Assembly: GCF_949628265.1 (NCBI RefSeq)
Contig: NC_088789.1
Location: 23,987,883 to 24,051,882, forward strand
DNA from: Cloeon dipterum
Taxonomy: Eukaryota > Arthropoda > Insecta > Ephemeroptera > Baetidae
Length of the DNA: 64,000 bases
Direction of reading: 5' to 3'
The notes under the pieces were generated by a model, which was given only the letters and a program-made list of their open reading frames with translations, was not told where the DNA came from and did not search any database. The position numbers and the translations under genes are program-made. Position 1 is the stretch's first letter, and each line of letters starts with the position of its first letter. Of this stretch, positions 35,839-49,767 are shown in pieces.

Positions 35839-36569
35839 GGTAAAACCGACAGCTTTGTGATAAGATTTTCTAGTTTTTGTAATAAATAAAACACTGTTAT
35901 TTTTGTTACGATGGTTTTTTTCCATCAAAATTCAACCCTACACTACGCTTATTTGAATGATAATTTACTGATTCCGTTTTAATTTGGTCTTCATGATGAC
36001 CTTTTTTCTGAAAGATAGCAAATAAACTAATAATTAAATTTGGCTTGAATATTAAACTACATCGAACTACTGAAATTAATTAAAAAAAACTTTACAGAAA
36101 ACTTTAAAAGTTTATAAAAAGATTATCAAATATAGATAAATACAAAATCTAGAGGTGCTTAAATGCAGCTGGCGGTGCGTGAGCTAAATATATTTAATAA
36201 AAAATGACCTGCATTGTCAAGCCGTAATCGCGTCACGACACGATTTTCATACCTCTTTCATTACTAACTTTGTATTCAGAAATGTCGCTCTGGTATAATC
36301 AATAATTATTATTTTTAGATTGGTGTTAATTTTATCTATGAAATTTGGTCAGTACAGTTTGGCACAAAAGCGCTTAAGATTATGTCTTATCACTCATCTC
36401 CAAAAGCTACTTCAGCTCTCACTGACTCACATCATGAGGTCAGCTGTACATCTCTAAAGGCATGTTATATGTTCAACATATTTGCCACCCATGATAATTT
36501 TCAATCGAATTAAAAATTTATTATAATTCACAGAGACATAAACAGCTTGGATGATAGGAAGTGCTAAAA

Positions 36570-39049
36570 ATGCTGAAACAAGTCTTTAAAGCTCTCTTGC
36601 TGGTATTTGTCACCAACCTGGTGTACAAAATCTTCATCTATGAGCAGTCCGTGCCTAAGGTGGACAAACATGCATACTGGGGTGCTGGAGAACTCAAGTC
36701 AGATAACCCCGTTATTAAGCCATTCAAGATAAATGTCCCAGATTCGGTAAAATATAATTTTGAAATTAATTTTGCTGAGTATATTTTTGATCAATTATTT
36801 ACACTTTGCAATGAATTTGGAGAATTGATAAATTTCGACTCTTTATCAGGCTCTCCAAGATTTGAAAACTCGCCTGAACTTGGAAATGAGGTATCAAAAA
36901 AGCTTGGAAGGCGTCAACTTCGAGTACGGCTTCAACCCAAAGGCTCTGCTTGAAATTGTTGATTTTTGGAAGAACAAGTATGACTGGCGACAGAGGGAGG
37001 CTCTGCTGAACAGCGTCCCCCAGTTCACGACTTACGTTTCTGGCCTCCGAATCCATTTCATCCATGTCAAACCAGAAAAAGTGCCAGCCGGAGTGAAAGT
37101 AATCATCGATTTAAATTAAAATTTTCAATTATTAAAACCATATTGACACAAGGTTGTGCCCCTTCTCCTGTTGCACGGATGGCCAGGCACCGTCAAGGAG
37201 TTCTACCCAGTCATCCCTCTGCTTACTACCCCCAGGGAAGGCTTTGATTTCGTCTTTGAAGTGATCATCCCCTCGCTGCCTGGTTATGGATTCTCGGAGG
37301 CAGCTCACAAACAGCATTTGAGCACTCCTCAGATAGCTGTCATCTTCAAGAAGCTGATGAGCAGACTCGGTCATAACAAGTTCTACCTCCAGGGCGGTGA
37401 CTGGGGCTCCTTCATCGCCACTGATTTGTCCATTCTCTACCCAGAGAGGTAATTATAAGTCCACTTTTGGTTGAAGGTGTGTTTGTTTTAAAGCCATTTC
37501 ATTTTGTCAATCAGTTAAAATTTTGCTAAAAAATAAAAAAATAAAATTATAAGCATTTCTTTTGGTTCAATTTGCAAATTATTCTAGCGTTCTTGGACTT
37601 CACCTGAACATGTGCAGAGCTATGAGCAACAAGGCCAATCTCTATTTAATTGCCGCCAGTATTTACCCAACTCTCTTCATGGACCAAGAAATCGCTGACA
37701 GACTCTACCCGCTGTCTGATATGTTCACCAACCTGATGCTTGAAATGGGGCATATGCACATCCACGCGACGAAACCGGACACACTTGGTATTTCAATATT
37801 AATTCACTCCGAAAAAAAATATATTTGTTGATATTATTCAAGGTGTTGCGCTTACCAACACTCCTGTCGGCTTGGCTGCGTATATTCTGGAAAAGTTTTC
37901 CACCTGGACAAACCAGGCCTACAGGAATCGGGCTGATGGTGGTCTCACCGAGAAGTTCAAACTGGAGGATTTGCTGGACAACATCATGATCTACTGGTTC
38001 TCAGGAAATGTTGCTTCTGCAATGCGGATCTACTCTGAAACGTTCAACAGGAAGCACTCAAAGGAAGGATGGAATGAGTGAGTATTTTTGGCTGCGTTTT
38101 AATTTAAACGATATCCTAACAAATAATATTTAAAATACTTACCAGTCTCAAATATTCCAATAATGAATGAAACAATTTTTTAAACTGTCACGTTCTATTA
38201 GGCTATACTTTCTGCATTTCTTGTTACTTCTGGTTTGAAATATCTGCTTTTGCATTTGTAATTTTCTTACACTTCCCAATATCTTATGCAAGAGCTTGTC
38301 TTGCCATCTAAAAACTTGCCTTTTTGGTCTTTCTTCTATTAGCTTCAATTGCCTGTTCTTGTGAAATATTTATAAATCTGAAGGTGAGGGTTAAATTCAG
38401 ATTTAAAACCTTTATAATGGTATTTCAAATGAAAAATACGAAAAATATTTATACTAGAAAAGGTTGCAATTTAAATATTCAGCGTTTTACAAATTTCTAA
38501 CTTGCTATGGATTTTTCGGTATCATTTATCAATAGATTAATAATTCATTCAGCGATTTAAATAGCTACGTGTAGGTTGAAAATTATTGTAAAATTACCCG
38601 TGCTTAATTTATATTTTGCACTTCGTGCTAGAAAAAATTATTTATTTTAAAATAACAATCATAATTTTGAAAAAAATAATTTAACGCAAAAAATTGTGAT
38701 GAAAACTTAAATTTCTAAAGCATAATCGTCAAATTTAATGTGCAATAATTTATTTGTTTGTGTTCTAACACTTTTATTTTAACATTATTTACAGTCAAAT
38801 TTTTTCAATTATTGTTTTAGTGTGCCTTGCAAGGTGCCGACAGTTTGTGCCAGATTCCCAAATGAGCTGATCAATCAGCCTGAGTTCATCGTCAGAATCA
38901 AGTACCCGAACCTCCTGCCCTCATCTGAAGGTGACTACGAGGTGCACAGACCTCCAAGAGGCGGGCACTTTTCTGCTTTTGAAGAGCCAGAGCTTTTGGC
39001 GAACAGCGTGTTTAAAGGTTTCCGTGCCTTGAAAATTAACCCAGTTTGA
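36570..39049 (+). CDS. JHEH3: Juvenile hormone epoxide hydrolase, copy 3
   Basis: Six coding exons: 36570-36746, 36850-37098, 37153-37448, 37588-37787, 37843-38077 and 38821-39049 (1386 nt, 461 residues). Intron positions and phases match JHEH1/2, but exon sequence is clearly diverged (MLKQVFKALLLVFVTNLVYK at the N-terminus, HMHIHATKPDTLG, RKHSKEGWNDVPCKVP, and a PSSEGDYEVH segment three residues shorter). The N-terminal anchor, HGWPG, GGDWGS, RFPNEL and RGGHFSAFEEPE are intact. The intron before exon 2 is only 103 nt, against about 345 nt in the other copies. The start at 36570 was chosen over the in-frame upstream GTG because it aligns with the MLKK starts of the others. It represents the older paralogue next to which the JHEH1/2 duplication occurred. 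Confidence 0.94.
38078..38820 (+). other. Last intron of JHEH3
   Basis: AT-rich 743-nt intron, GTGAGT...TTTTAG. No feature stands out. Confidence 0.85.
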
Positions 39050-40679
39050 GGTAACATAATATTTTCTTAGTTTTGTAAGAAATAAATTCGCAGTTTTGTC
39101 ACATTTGCGGTGGTCTCTCTCTGTCTAAACCCAGGCCCGTTTTATCGATATCATTTATGACGCTATTTCGATTGGCAATCAACTGGGTTTTATTTCCATT
39201 TTATATGCCTTTTCGGACCGACGCTTCGTGTTCTTTACCGCCTTTTAACGGCAAGCGCGAGAGACGACTCTTTCAAGAGCTATCTTATTGATTCGACTCT
39301 TACAGCGAGATTGCGCCTGAAGTTCCACTCTGCCTTTTTCAAGAATGTTCTTTGACGTATCTTTTAATTAAACTTTTCACTCAAAACTTTCGTTGAGCTG
39401 TGATTCATTCAATTAACTGTTTGCTTCCATGAATAATATTTCTGTTTAAGAGTACAAAATATTTTCTATCTCCTTTTGAAACGTTTCACTCACATATGGT
39501 TTATTCATGGCGAGTCATGAATTACACATGAAAAACAAGTTAACAGGAGCAAAACAATATTAATTTTTTCTTCACACCTGTCAAAAGCTGAAAAAGACAC
39601 CATTTAAATAATATATATTCCACCGTTGCTTTTGTGAAATAGGCACTGAATATTTAATAATATAAGGTTTATTCCAGCCGAACCCCGAGCCTATTTTGCC
39701 ATAACTCTCCTCGCAGCTAATTAAACGAAGGAATTCTGATGGTACTGCTATTTGTTGCGTGTATTTTATTTTTCAACGGTCCGTAAAAGTATCAAAGCTA
39801 TATTCGTCCCAACCGTCAAAGCTTCAAACAATTAATAAACTTGGTGGTAAATTTTTCCTCTCATTTATTTCGGAGTGAATTTGACTTTAAAAAAAATCCC
39901 AAGGCTCATTTACTTTAAAGCCTCAGTCGGTTGACACTCTTTTAGCTGCTGCGGGTTTGCGCCGTCTCATCAGCATTTGTGACTTTTGGTCTCGCGGGAC
40001 GAATGTCTAGCATTTCATTGGACCCCTCTAGACAATTGGCTGATCGCAAAAGCTGACGGTTGGTCTCTTGGTTGTTTTATGGCAAATAGATGGGCCGATT
40101 TTCGAGGATTTCGGAGCCAATTTGAACAAATTTGTTCAACTCAAATGGTTCTATTATTGAAAACTATTGAAGTTTTAGCCGTTAATAAATGAATTAGAAA
40201 TTTTGAAACCTCTGACAGTCGATTTATTACCTTTAGGAAACCCAAACTTAAATTTGGGAGCACCACGATTTAAATTTTTTATTTGCTTTTTATCGCGGAA
40301 GGGCGCGCACTGTGCTAGCATTTGAATGCTGAAACCTGGGAGTGAATTTTACTTATTGTGTGGAAAAGAGTGAATTTTATTTGCTTGGTTTGAGAAGTCA
40401 AAACAACTGCTCCGCATTAAAAGAAAATCTTAAGTCTCTACCAAATAATGTTCTTCTGATTTATAATTTACGTTTTTAAAATTGTAATCTTAGTTCTTTG
40501 AAGGCACAATTTCAGGATCACATGGTGTTGATGACTTCAATTTACAGCAGAGACTTCCATAATATTCTCGTATTTCTCCTTTCCTTTATTTATTTTGAGA
40601 CGCATCGCACAACTTTGAGCTCTTGTTGAGTCTACAAATAAAAAAGCGTTGCAACACACTCATTGACTATTCGCGGAGT

Positions 40680-40718
40680 ATGCGATGCGCGAATTCTGCA
40701 GCTTGGCGCGCATCGCAT
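40680..40718. repeat. GC-rich hairpin with 12-bp perfect arms
   Basis: ATGCGATGCGCG (40680-40691) and CGCGCATCGCAT (40707-40718) are perfectly complementary around a 15-nt loop containing GAATTC and CTGCAG. It lies in a locally GC-rich region. Confidence 0.6.
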
Positions 40719-41008
40719 CACATCGCCGTGGCAACTAATTAATCTGATCTGAGAGCGGCGGCAGCAGTAATTCCACTCTGCACTTGTCTTGCCAGCCGCG
40801 GGCAGCAGCCAGCTTAAGCCGAACAAATAGTTTTACACGCGTCGGCATGTGCCAAGTCGAATATTATGCCCTCGAGAGGGCAGAAAATTGGCCCTGCGGC
40901 GACAACATGCAGCAATATCGCGAATTAGCGATAAGAGAGGCGCGCGGGCCACGTTTTCGCGTGATTATTTTGATCCCGTAGCCCAGATCCACGCACCACG
41001 TACTTTGA

Positions 41009-41015
41009 TATAAAG
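41009..41015 (+). promoter_or_regulatory. Candidate TATA box (TATAAAG)
   Basis: GATATAAAGCGCGCG lies at the left edge of a CpG-rich block, about 28 bp before CACAACAGTGG. A donor-like ACCG|GTGAGCC follows near 41146 and a poly(A)-like AATAAA at about 41743. Together they could form a short non-coding transcription unit, but no coding exon supports it. Confidence 0.2.
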
Positions 41016-41559
41016 CGCGCGTTCACAACAGTGGAAATAGCCGCAGCAGGCCGGCCTGTGTCTCGCCCGCCAGTGTGGCGATGGCGAGGCGCGACTGTCG
41101 AGCCGCAGCCGCGCCCGACGCAATCGCCCCTTTTGGCCATAAACCGGTGAGCCGTGCCAATCTATTAATTACGCCGACGCTCCGTCTTTCCACAAGCCTC
41201 CTCTAATTCTAATTGCTCTCCGTGCCCGCAAGTGCTGACGAGTGCTGTTAATTTTTTCACCCCGAGAGAGAGAGACACACACGTGCCCAGCGACCGTCCG
41301 CCTGCTGCCTGCTTCCCCGTTCGTCTCGCTCGCTCTCCGCTGGCGTCCACGCGTTTTTACTCCACGATAACCGATGTTGTTGTTGTCGTCGTCCTTTCAC
41401 TTGCCTCTGACCGCTTTGTGTCGGACGTGGCATACGCCTTGATGAAGAAATTAGAATTGTAAATTTACTGTTTCAGCTAATTTTATTATTTTTCGTTAAA
41501 AATTTAAATATTCCAATATTTATGTAATTCAAAAGACTGTGCTATGTATCTAATCTGTT

Positions 41560-41765
41560 CCAGCCAATGTTTTCATCTAGAAACTTGTGATAAATGTAGA
41601 TGTATTTACTGTAATTCGAAATTAACTAGCATGTATCACCTATTAGACTGTGGCAAAAAACCTTTGACTCTTTCCAAGGCTGCCACCTATAAAAAGTTGT
41701 AATTTTTCTATGTTTGTACATATAGTTGTACACCGTTGGCGTTCAATAAATCAATCAATATGTGT
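41560..41765 (+). mobile_element. Possible 3' end of a non-LTR retroelement
   Basis: The block ends GTTGGCGTTCAATAAATCAATCAAT, a short tandem tail preceded by GTACATATAGTTGTACACC, a layout seen at 3' ends of CR1/L2-like LINEs. No reverse-transcriptase frame is adjacent, and no second copy occurs in the window. It could equally be an ordinary 3' UTR. Confidence 0.25.
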
Positions 41766-44700
41766 TTAAAACAATATTACTTTTCCAGCAAAATTTTAAC
41801 CATGCAAATTGACTCTATAGATATATTTATATTTTCTTGATAATTTTGTATTTTTCTTCATTAAAATAAACTAAGGAGCCGTTAAATATTGCAATAAAAA
41901 GGTTTAATTCTTATTCCACATTCTTAAATAAATGCTAAATATTTGTTTTTGACATGTTTGCAAATGTTCGGACAGCAATAGATGATATTACAACGTTGTA
42001 TATTGAAGATGAATGCAAATAAATACATTTTCAATTCCAAAGTAACCAGAACAGTTACAATAAATGTTTAAATAAATTTTCCTTGTATCAAAAACTCGAA
42101 AGGTATATTATTTCATTTTTTCTGGGAAAATTCTCCTAAAAAATTAGTGTGCATCAACTGTAAATTTAAACATTTTCACGCGATAAAGATTGACGGGCTC
42201 TTTGGCTCAGAAACGTAAACATTGTTTTCCAATAGACACCACAGCCATCGAATTTATTAGTGTTGTCAATCCCGAATTCCTGGTGGTTCTCCGTTTATTT
42301 TAGTTTATTTATATGGGCCAAAGCTTTCATCATTGTGTAATGTTAGAAGTTGGAAAACTTCTGAATAAAATTGACGTTTTGACTGTTTTTACCTTACAGA
42401 AAGTGTAATAGGCAATGCTAATGTTATATTTTTAAATTTAAAACGCTCCATTAATAAATATATCAAACTGCTCGTCCTCCTAGTTGTAGATTTTCACGGT
42501 AGCTGGTCATGTGGTAATTTTGTCGCTCTCCCCAATCCATCTTTTTCATAAGAAAAAACGGCAGTGGTCATATTCATTTTTTTTTTAATTTTAAAGGTCT
42601 AATTATATTTTACAAACAGTTTGGTCATCTTGAATGGTCCTGATCTCTCTCTTTAAGGCTCCTTCTAGATATTACAATTATAAAAAGGGCAATAATTACC
42701 ATTTTTAATCTTTTAACTCTCCTATAAATAATTTTCTTTATATTAACCAAATACTCAAAAGAATCCTCACGTCAGTTTAGAAGAAATATTGTACAAATTA
42801 TACATTATGCTTTTAAAACTGTAACGAGGTTTTTCGTCTACAATAATTGTAATTTCAAACAATGCAGAATATATTCATTGTTAAAATTAGAGATTTGGGA
42901 TGCTTCCAAGAAATGGAGTATTTGCATCAAATTTCTCGAAATATTAAACATCTTTTCCATGCTTGTTCAACGTTGAAAAAAATGAATATATTGATAGGGA
43001 GATAAACAAAATAAAAATTGAAAGTGTATTAAGCCTGCCAAGTTTTTTTTAAAGAGGAAAAAAGTTAACAAAATATTTGACAAATTTGGTCCATTTGAAC
43101 GTTTGTTGGGATGCGCAGGTGTGTTGAAACCCCTAGTTCCCAACAGTTATTTTATAATAGTAGTTTTTGCCGGGCCTTTTCCAAATCGTCACGCAGTACC
43201 AATCAAAGTCAAAATAAATTACTGCTTTATGGCGGGCTATCAAACGAAAGCATGCTGCTTTTGCCGCGTCATAAAAAGGGCCGCGCCATAAAACACCAGC
43301 TTTTTACACTGATGCCGCAACATATTATTTGAAATGTCAGCCAGGCCGTCATATTGTCACGCCGTCTGTCCGTTTTCTGGGCCAAAAACAAAGATAGCCG
43401 CCCTGCTTGTGTGTGGTTGCTCTCAACTCTCAACGCACTCCATCCGAAAAGAAGAAGAGAGTCTCGTTTTGATTAAAAACGTACGTTGCGCGGCCCGGCC
43501 CCATTCGCCACAGCAGAGCCGTTTTCTGCTCCATCACCCTCATATCAACGCCGGGGCTCTCATGAATTCTGCCAGCTGCAGTAGATTCTTAAAAGACTTC
43601 TTGGACCGACGAAGGTTGCGCACTTCATCTCACCCCAAGTGACGGGAGTCTTCTTCGGCAGTGAAATGGAAAATCGTGTGTGTGTGTCTTCTTACTCTCC
43701 TCCTTTTGTTTTCAAAAAGAAAAAGGCTTTCTTGCTGAGAATCTGCCTTTCACTGGAGTTTTTCTTTGTAATTTTGAATTCAGAGTTTAGTCCAAATCCT
43801 AAAACCAAAATGAATACCTGACTCGCGGCAAAATTGTGAGAAAAATCGTTATGTGTATAATATGGCAGATTTCATCAATATTATGCGATAAAATGTTTAA
43901 ACTTGCAAAAGAAAATTAAAAGAACATTATTTACGAATATTAATAAGCACATATACAAGTAATGATCATCTTGCATGAAGGTGGAGTTAAAAAAACTAGA
44001 TTAAAATAAGAAATTTGATTTTTAGTGGGAAAACAGACACAATAAAAATAGTAATTATCGTATTTTGGGAAGAGGCAAATACAAAATATTTTTTAAAATT
44101 TATTAGAGACCAATAATGCAGCTCATGGTTTATATATAAGAAAAAATATAATATTCATTTTTAAGAAATTACAAAAATTAAAAAAATATTATGACAAAAT
44201 TTATCCGAACTTCTGCTCCAGAAGGAATAAACATAAATAAAAAAGTAATATTTAATAAATAAAATAAAGTAAAAAATAATAAATTTGGAATGAAACCGTA
44301 TTTCATTAGTGGAAACACTATTTTGGTCTGTAAAACAAGAAAAATGTCTTCTAGCTGAAAATTAAAAAAATAAAATACAGATTTTTAGCTGGAATTGAAA
44401 ATGTTGACCACGATTTTTCATGAATCAAATTACACGATATAACATAATTTATTGCTATAATGGTGAATTTCTTTATTTACGATAGTATAATCCAATTGTA
44501 ATTTTCTGTTGTGAAAAACGAAAATTATCTTTTAAAATTCAAGGTCTCTATATTTTTCTACAGAAACCAAGTCATTTTATAAAAACTCCTCATAATCAGA
44601 GATAATTTAGAATGCCTTTGTAAAGACAAACGTTTGAGCTCCTGTCGAGATTGTTTTATAACGAGGCCCAACTTTGTTCAGCCCCAGAAAAGCTATTCTC

Positions 44701-47700
44701 TTGTCCGCCCGGGAATTCACTCTTTAAAAATTAAGAGGCTCGCATTTGTAACGTTTGCCTTCAACCCCGCCTCTTTGAAACTTTGAAAAATACTTTTCGC
44801 GGTCAGCTAGCCGAGAATGTTAATTAAGTGTGGTTTTCTGCCAAATGCAAAAAACGGCTCGAAAAGCGTGTTTCCGTCATCATTTAAGAACGTCAAACGC
44901 AGCACTGGAAGTCGTTGGTGGCACGCTGCTTGCTGCGTGACACTAACACACAGCCGACAGCTCGGCTCTTAAGGCTTTTAAACGCAGCACGAGGGGGGCC
45001 GAGTGCAGTCTTTCGAGTGTGCCAAGATATTTGCGTTGCTACATATTTACTATCAAAACAGCGAATCAACAAAACAAGCCGAGATTTTCGAAATAGCCAG
45101 TCGTTCGGGCATTTCTCGGACGTCTCGCTCGATTCCCTGTATAAATTGGAAAAGTCGGCTGGCATTAATTTGTTGGCGTGGCACCTCTTTCGTGCAATTT
45201 GGCGTTGTTAATCAGACCGAGAGCGCAGTGAACACAACGGGCTAATTATTCAGATAATACTCTGTCTCACACGCTCTCGAGAGGGTCGCGGTTCTATTTT
45301 CATACGCGTGTGTTGTGTTGTTCCAAGAAACAGACAAACTCCCGGCGAAAATCTGCGCTCATCTCGGCAGAAGACCAAATAATCGCGTGATCGATGCCTT
45401 TGTTTCTCTTTTCGTCGCCACCTCAAAGCAGCCCGCAGGCATAAATCAGTCATTAGGGTTGTGAATTTCGGATGTTTGGCTTTCTTTGCTTATTCCAATT
45501 ATCATGGAACCATCATCACAGAGCACGAATTGTAGAATTTTAAAAAAATAAACCGGACTTAAAAAAAGCCGCTAATTGGGAAACAATTCACGCAAATTCT
45601 GATTTGTGAGATTCGAATATTTTAAATTCCAAATCTACCAGTTTGCTAATTTCTCTTATTTTTAAGCCTATAATTTTTTTGCAACTACAATTTTTACAAA
45701 ATAAAAATATAACTTATTAGCAAGCTATTCTTTTAATCTCTTCTTGTATGATTAAAAACCATTATTAACTAAATTTTTTGTCCTAAATATAATAAATTCC
45801 GTGCAAGCATACATTCATACAACCTATTAAAAATTAACATTTTCTTTTTGGCAATAATCGTCTGGAGTAATATAAAACATATGAGAATAACCAAATTACT
45901 TTAAAAGTAAATAATCGTCTAAAACTCCCAGCATTTCCGGTCAATCTCCGCAGCATTTTTAAATTTAATGCTCGCCCTCCCTCTGCGCACACGCGTGTGT
46001 TAATTTTCGTGGGCGCGATTCATAATTTATGCATGCTCGCAGCTGCGAATCGATATTCAAAGTCAGTCACTGCTCTGTAATGAGAGAGGGAAAACGAGGC
46101 TGCGTAATTAAAACTGACGGGCGCGTGCGGCACACTTGCTACATTTTTCTCTCAGCTTAATTTGCATTGCTCGTTCTAGCCGAATTGCTCCTGATGTAAT
46201 TACGCGCGTGTCTTCTGCGAGATGGGCTTGCTGATTAATTAATGCTGTGAAAATATGGTCCCAACGAAACGTGGGTGCTAAAATTATTTTTTTACTAGTT
46301 GAGGATCTGTTTTCAGCTAATGATTTATATTCTAAACAAGAACTAGTTTAATCCTATTTCATGCAAAAAGTTCAAGAATAATTGCTCAGATGAAAACTGC
46401 TGACAAATTGAATTTTTGTATTCGTGCTCTGAATCCAAATTTAGCTCGTGTGAGAACAAAGATAAAATTTCATTTGGATGACTTAATTTCTGATGGCTCC
46501 AATTCTGCTTTTTACATGGTCAAAATTTTATTCTGAGCTTCAAATCGTTGCGGGGCCAACAAATCATTCGATGTAAATCGTCTAAATGTGCCTAAAACCA
46601 TTTAAATGGGCTAAAAACCAAGGAACAGGGATTTTTATTTTTGCTTCACGCTTCAAAATATTGAAAACTGTAAAATCTACATACATGTTTACCTGCTGTT
46701 TACAACCAAATGATAGTAATAATCACTAGATAAAAGTCTTTTTCATGAACTCATGTGACTAGAAGAAATAAAAGTCATTTTAAACCATTTCAAATTTTTT
46801 TTATCAATTTAAATAATCCTTCATTGAGAACTATTAAATATTTTTCAAGGTCGAGACGTCTAGTCTGAGTTTTTTACTTGACCCCAGCTGGAAAATTACC
46901 TGAATAGTGGACGAGATTGATAAAAAAAAAACACATTTTCAATAAAGAACTATCACAGCACTTTCAAGTCACTTAAAAACATTAAACTTTGAAAGAAGGG
47001 ATGCAGATTAAAGCCAATAATCTCTACCTCAAATGCTTTCAAGAATTCACTCAAAATTATATAATGGTTGAACGCATTGCGACATTTCCGCAAGAGCTAA
47101 AACTCAATTTCACGAGTGCTTTCCCTCAATTCCGAAAATAGGCGGATGCTGGGTGAGGAAATGTGTGCAGATCCGCGCACTAATTGTAAGCAGCTACGAA
47201 ATAATCTCTTTTTAATCCAAAGCAGATTTGCTGCCGGTCTCGAATTAGCTTCCCATTCAGCGGCCGCCAAAAGGCGGCTGGTGTCGCGAAAAACTTGTCC
47301 AATCGGTGAATATTGGCCAGCAGGGTTGATTGCAGGCGAATTAAGCCGCGAGTTGCAGCAGCAACTGCTTTTGGCGCGCGCCTTTTTTGATAGCTGCGAC
47401 ACTTTTAATTATTTAGGGATGAACGAAAGGGAGAGCTTGGGCTAAAGTTAGCACTTTGTGTTCGCCGCTTTATTGTGTGAGTGAGAGAGAGCCCGCGCTG
47501 AAAGCTGCTCCTCTCTCGAATTAAACACGTGGCCGCCCGGGCATCATTAAAATAATTCGCATACTACATAATGAATAATTGTGCGTTTTGTCTCGGGCTG
47601 CATCTCAATGGCGCTTGAAGCGGTGCAGCAAATTGCCACTGACTGCTCTTGCTGCCCGCTCCAATTCTAGTATGTATATGCATTGCGACCAGGCCGGTGT

Positions 47701-48981
47701 GTGTGATGAAATTGTCATCGTGTCTCCTCCGCCCGACGATCGAGAAAAAATTAAACGGCTCGCTTATAGGCCGGTGTTGGTCCGATTGCCACCTCAGATT
47801 TACGACCTGGCGCTTGCCCAGATTTAATTTTAGACAATTTCTCGAACTTCGGCAACAAAAAAAAATGGTTTAGCAAGGGTTGTTCCAACAAGACAAGCGT
47901 AATCGCTGAGATTAATGTGCGTTATTAGCAGGGTTGGGAATTTAAGAAGATTGAATTTTTTCTGTGCTTATGGTTTGTTTTTAGACACGAAAACAAATCA
48001 CTTAATTTTAGGACCTATTAAATTGTGTAATTAAATCGCTTTTGGAGCTTAATAAACGCATTTTTAAAGCCGTTTAAATTGGTTTATTGAATAGGTTTTT
48101 AAAAATTATTATAATTTTAGGGAAGAATATGATAAATTGAAGTGATAGTTTTAAAAACTTACTTTTACTAAAATCAAAATACAAGTAATTTTGAGATTTG
48201 ACCATTTCAGCCATTTAAGAATTTCATTCAGCTTCAAATTGCTCGTTTTCGATGTTTACAAGTGTATTATTGATTTAATTGAATTAAAACGGATGAAAAT
48301 GCCGCGCATTGTTGTTGTCGGTTAAGGAAAAAATTTCTATTCATGTTTATCGTCCCGTTTTTGGGCTAAAAATTAATATTTTCCTACAAAAAAAATCGAA
48401 ATCTGATATTTAGAGAAATTATATTTATTTAAAAACCATTTCAGACCCTTGCAAATGTTACATTAGAGCTGACACGAAAAATTGAATTTAAATTATCTAA
48501 AGCATCTTTAAAAAGTAAAATAACATGTGTAATTCCCAGCCCCATTAGTAAAAAACTTGTTTTGGATTTGGAGCCAGATTATTTCGCGTATTATTAAGCC
48601 ATTTGTTTTGATTAAGTCGACACCGATCGTCCAGGTAATTTGTAACTCGCTCTAATTACGCACGCCTGAAAATATTAATGGAGCGTTTATGCGCGTGAGA
48701 AGGGCCCAAGAGAAGCAATTAGCCAGCAGCTGGCAAAAAACACCTTGTTTTATCCACTGGCGACAAGGAAACTAGTTGGTGGCTTATGATAATTGCTTCA
48801 AATTCTGATTAATATTCGGCATGCATTTTTTGTTTAAATTTACACGTTATTAAATATCATGGAACAATTATTAAAAATCTTTTAATAATACACGCAATTC
48901 TATCAGCTCCTATAAAAGTTGGCTTTTTCCTCTAAAGCCCTGAAAATGCCCCTCTGGAAAAGTTTTAATTTTTCCCAGAGA

Positions 48982-49311
48982 GTAAAAAATTACCCATCAA
49001 TAAAATAGTATCATTAAAATTCATAGAAATTGAACAAACAACTTTTTTAAATCAAAATTTAAACATTTGGTCAATTTTTAAACCTTCGGCAAGTCGTTAA
49101 AATGTGTTCAGAATGACAATATTTATTGTATCAGGTCAGGTCACATTAACTAAAACTTGTTTCCTTGTGAGTTAGTTCTAGTGAAATTTAAATTTTAAAT
49201 CTTGCTCTTTAACACAAAATTTAAATTCGAGTGGATGAAGGAAAGCGGAAGTAATTATCCAGCAGCCTGTTGTCTGCCACTCATTATTCACGGTTTAATT
49301 TGGAAGCAGCA
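48982..49311. repeat. Non-coding tandem duplication, unit 1
   Basis: Alignable with 49429-49767 throughout. Similarity is modest in the AT-rich first two thirds and perfect over 66 bp at 49215-49280 (starting CAAAATTTAAATTCGAGTGG and ending GTTGTCTGCCAC), then continues with one mismatch to 49292. The core contains an ETS-like GCGGAAGT directly followed by TAATTA. Confidence 0.9.
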
Positions 49312-49428
49312 TAAAAAACTGAGAAAAATGTTAATTGCAAGAAATTCTATCACATGTGTATAATAAGTTTGATTTTTCTTTACAGCTCTGCAACCCCTTT
49401 TGAGCGAAAATTTTTATTTCTTTTAAGA

Positions 49429-49767
49429 CTAAAAAATTACTCATCTTACAATATTTTTTTATTAAAACTCTTTAAAAAATTAAAATTCATAGAAAAAATT
49501 GAACAAATCAACATTATTTTAAATTTTTTAACCCTCAGTAAATCGCTAAAATGTTTGAAACGACAAATTATCAAATTAATTCAGGTTGCATTGACTAAAA
49601 CGCGTTTCCTTGTAAGTTAGTTCTGAGCCACCAGTGAAATTTAAATTTAAAATCTTGCTCCTTATTTACCCAAAATTTAAATTCGAGTGGATGAAGGAAA
49701 GCGGAAGTAATTATCCAGCAGCCTGTTGTCTGCCACTTATTATTCACGAGTTAATTTAGAAGCAGCA
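49429..49767. repeat. Non-coding tandem duplication, unit 2
   Basis: Second unit, with the identical 66-bp core at 49671-49736, exactly 456 bp downstream of the first. The flanks have drifted by substitutions and indels while the core has not. That suggests selective constraint or gene conversion on the core. Confidence 0.9.
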
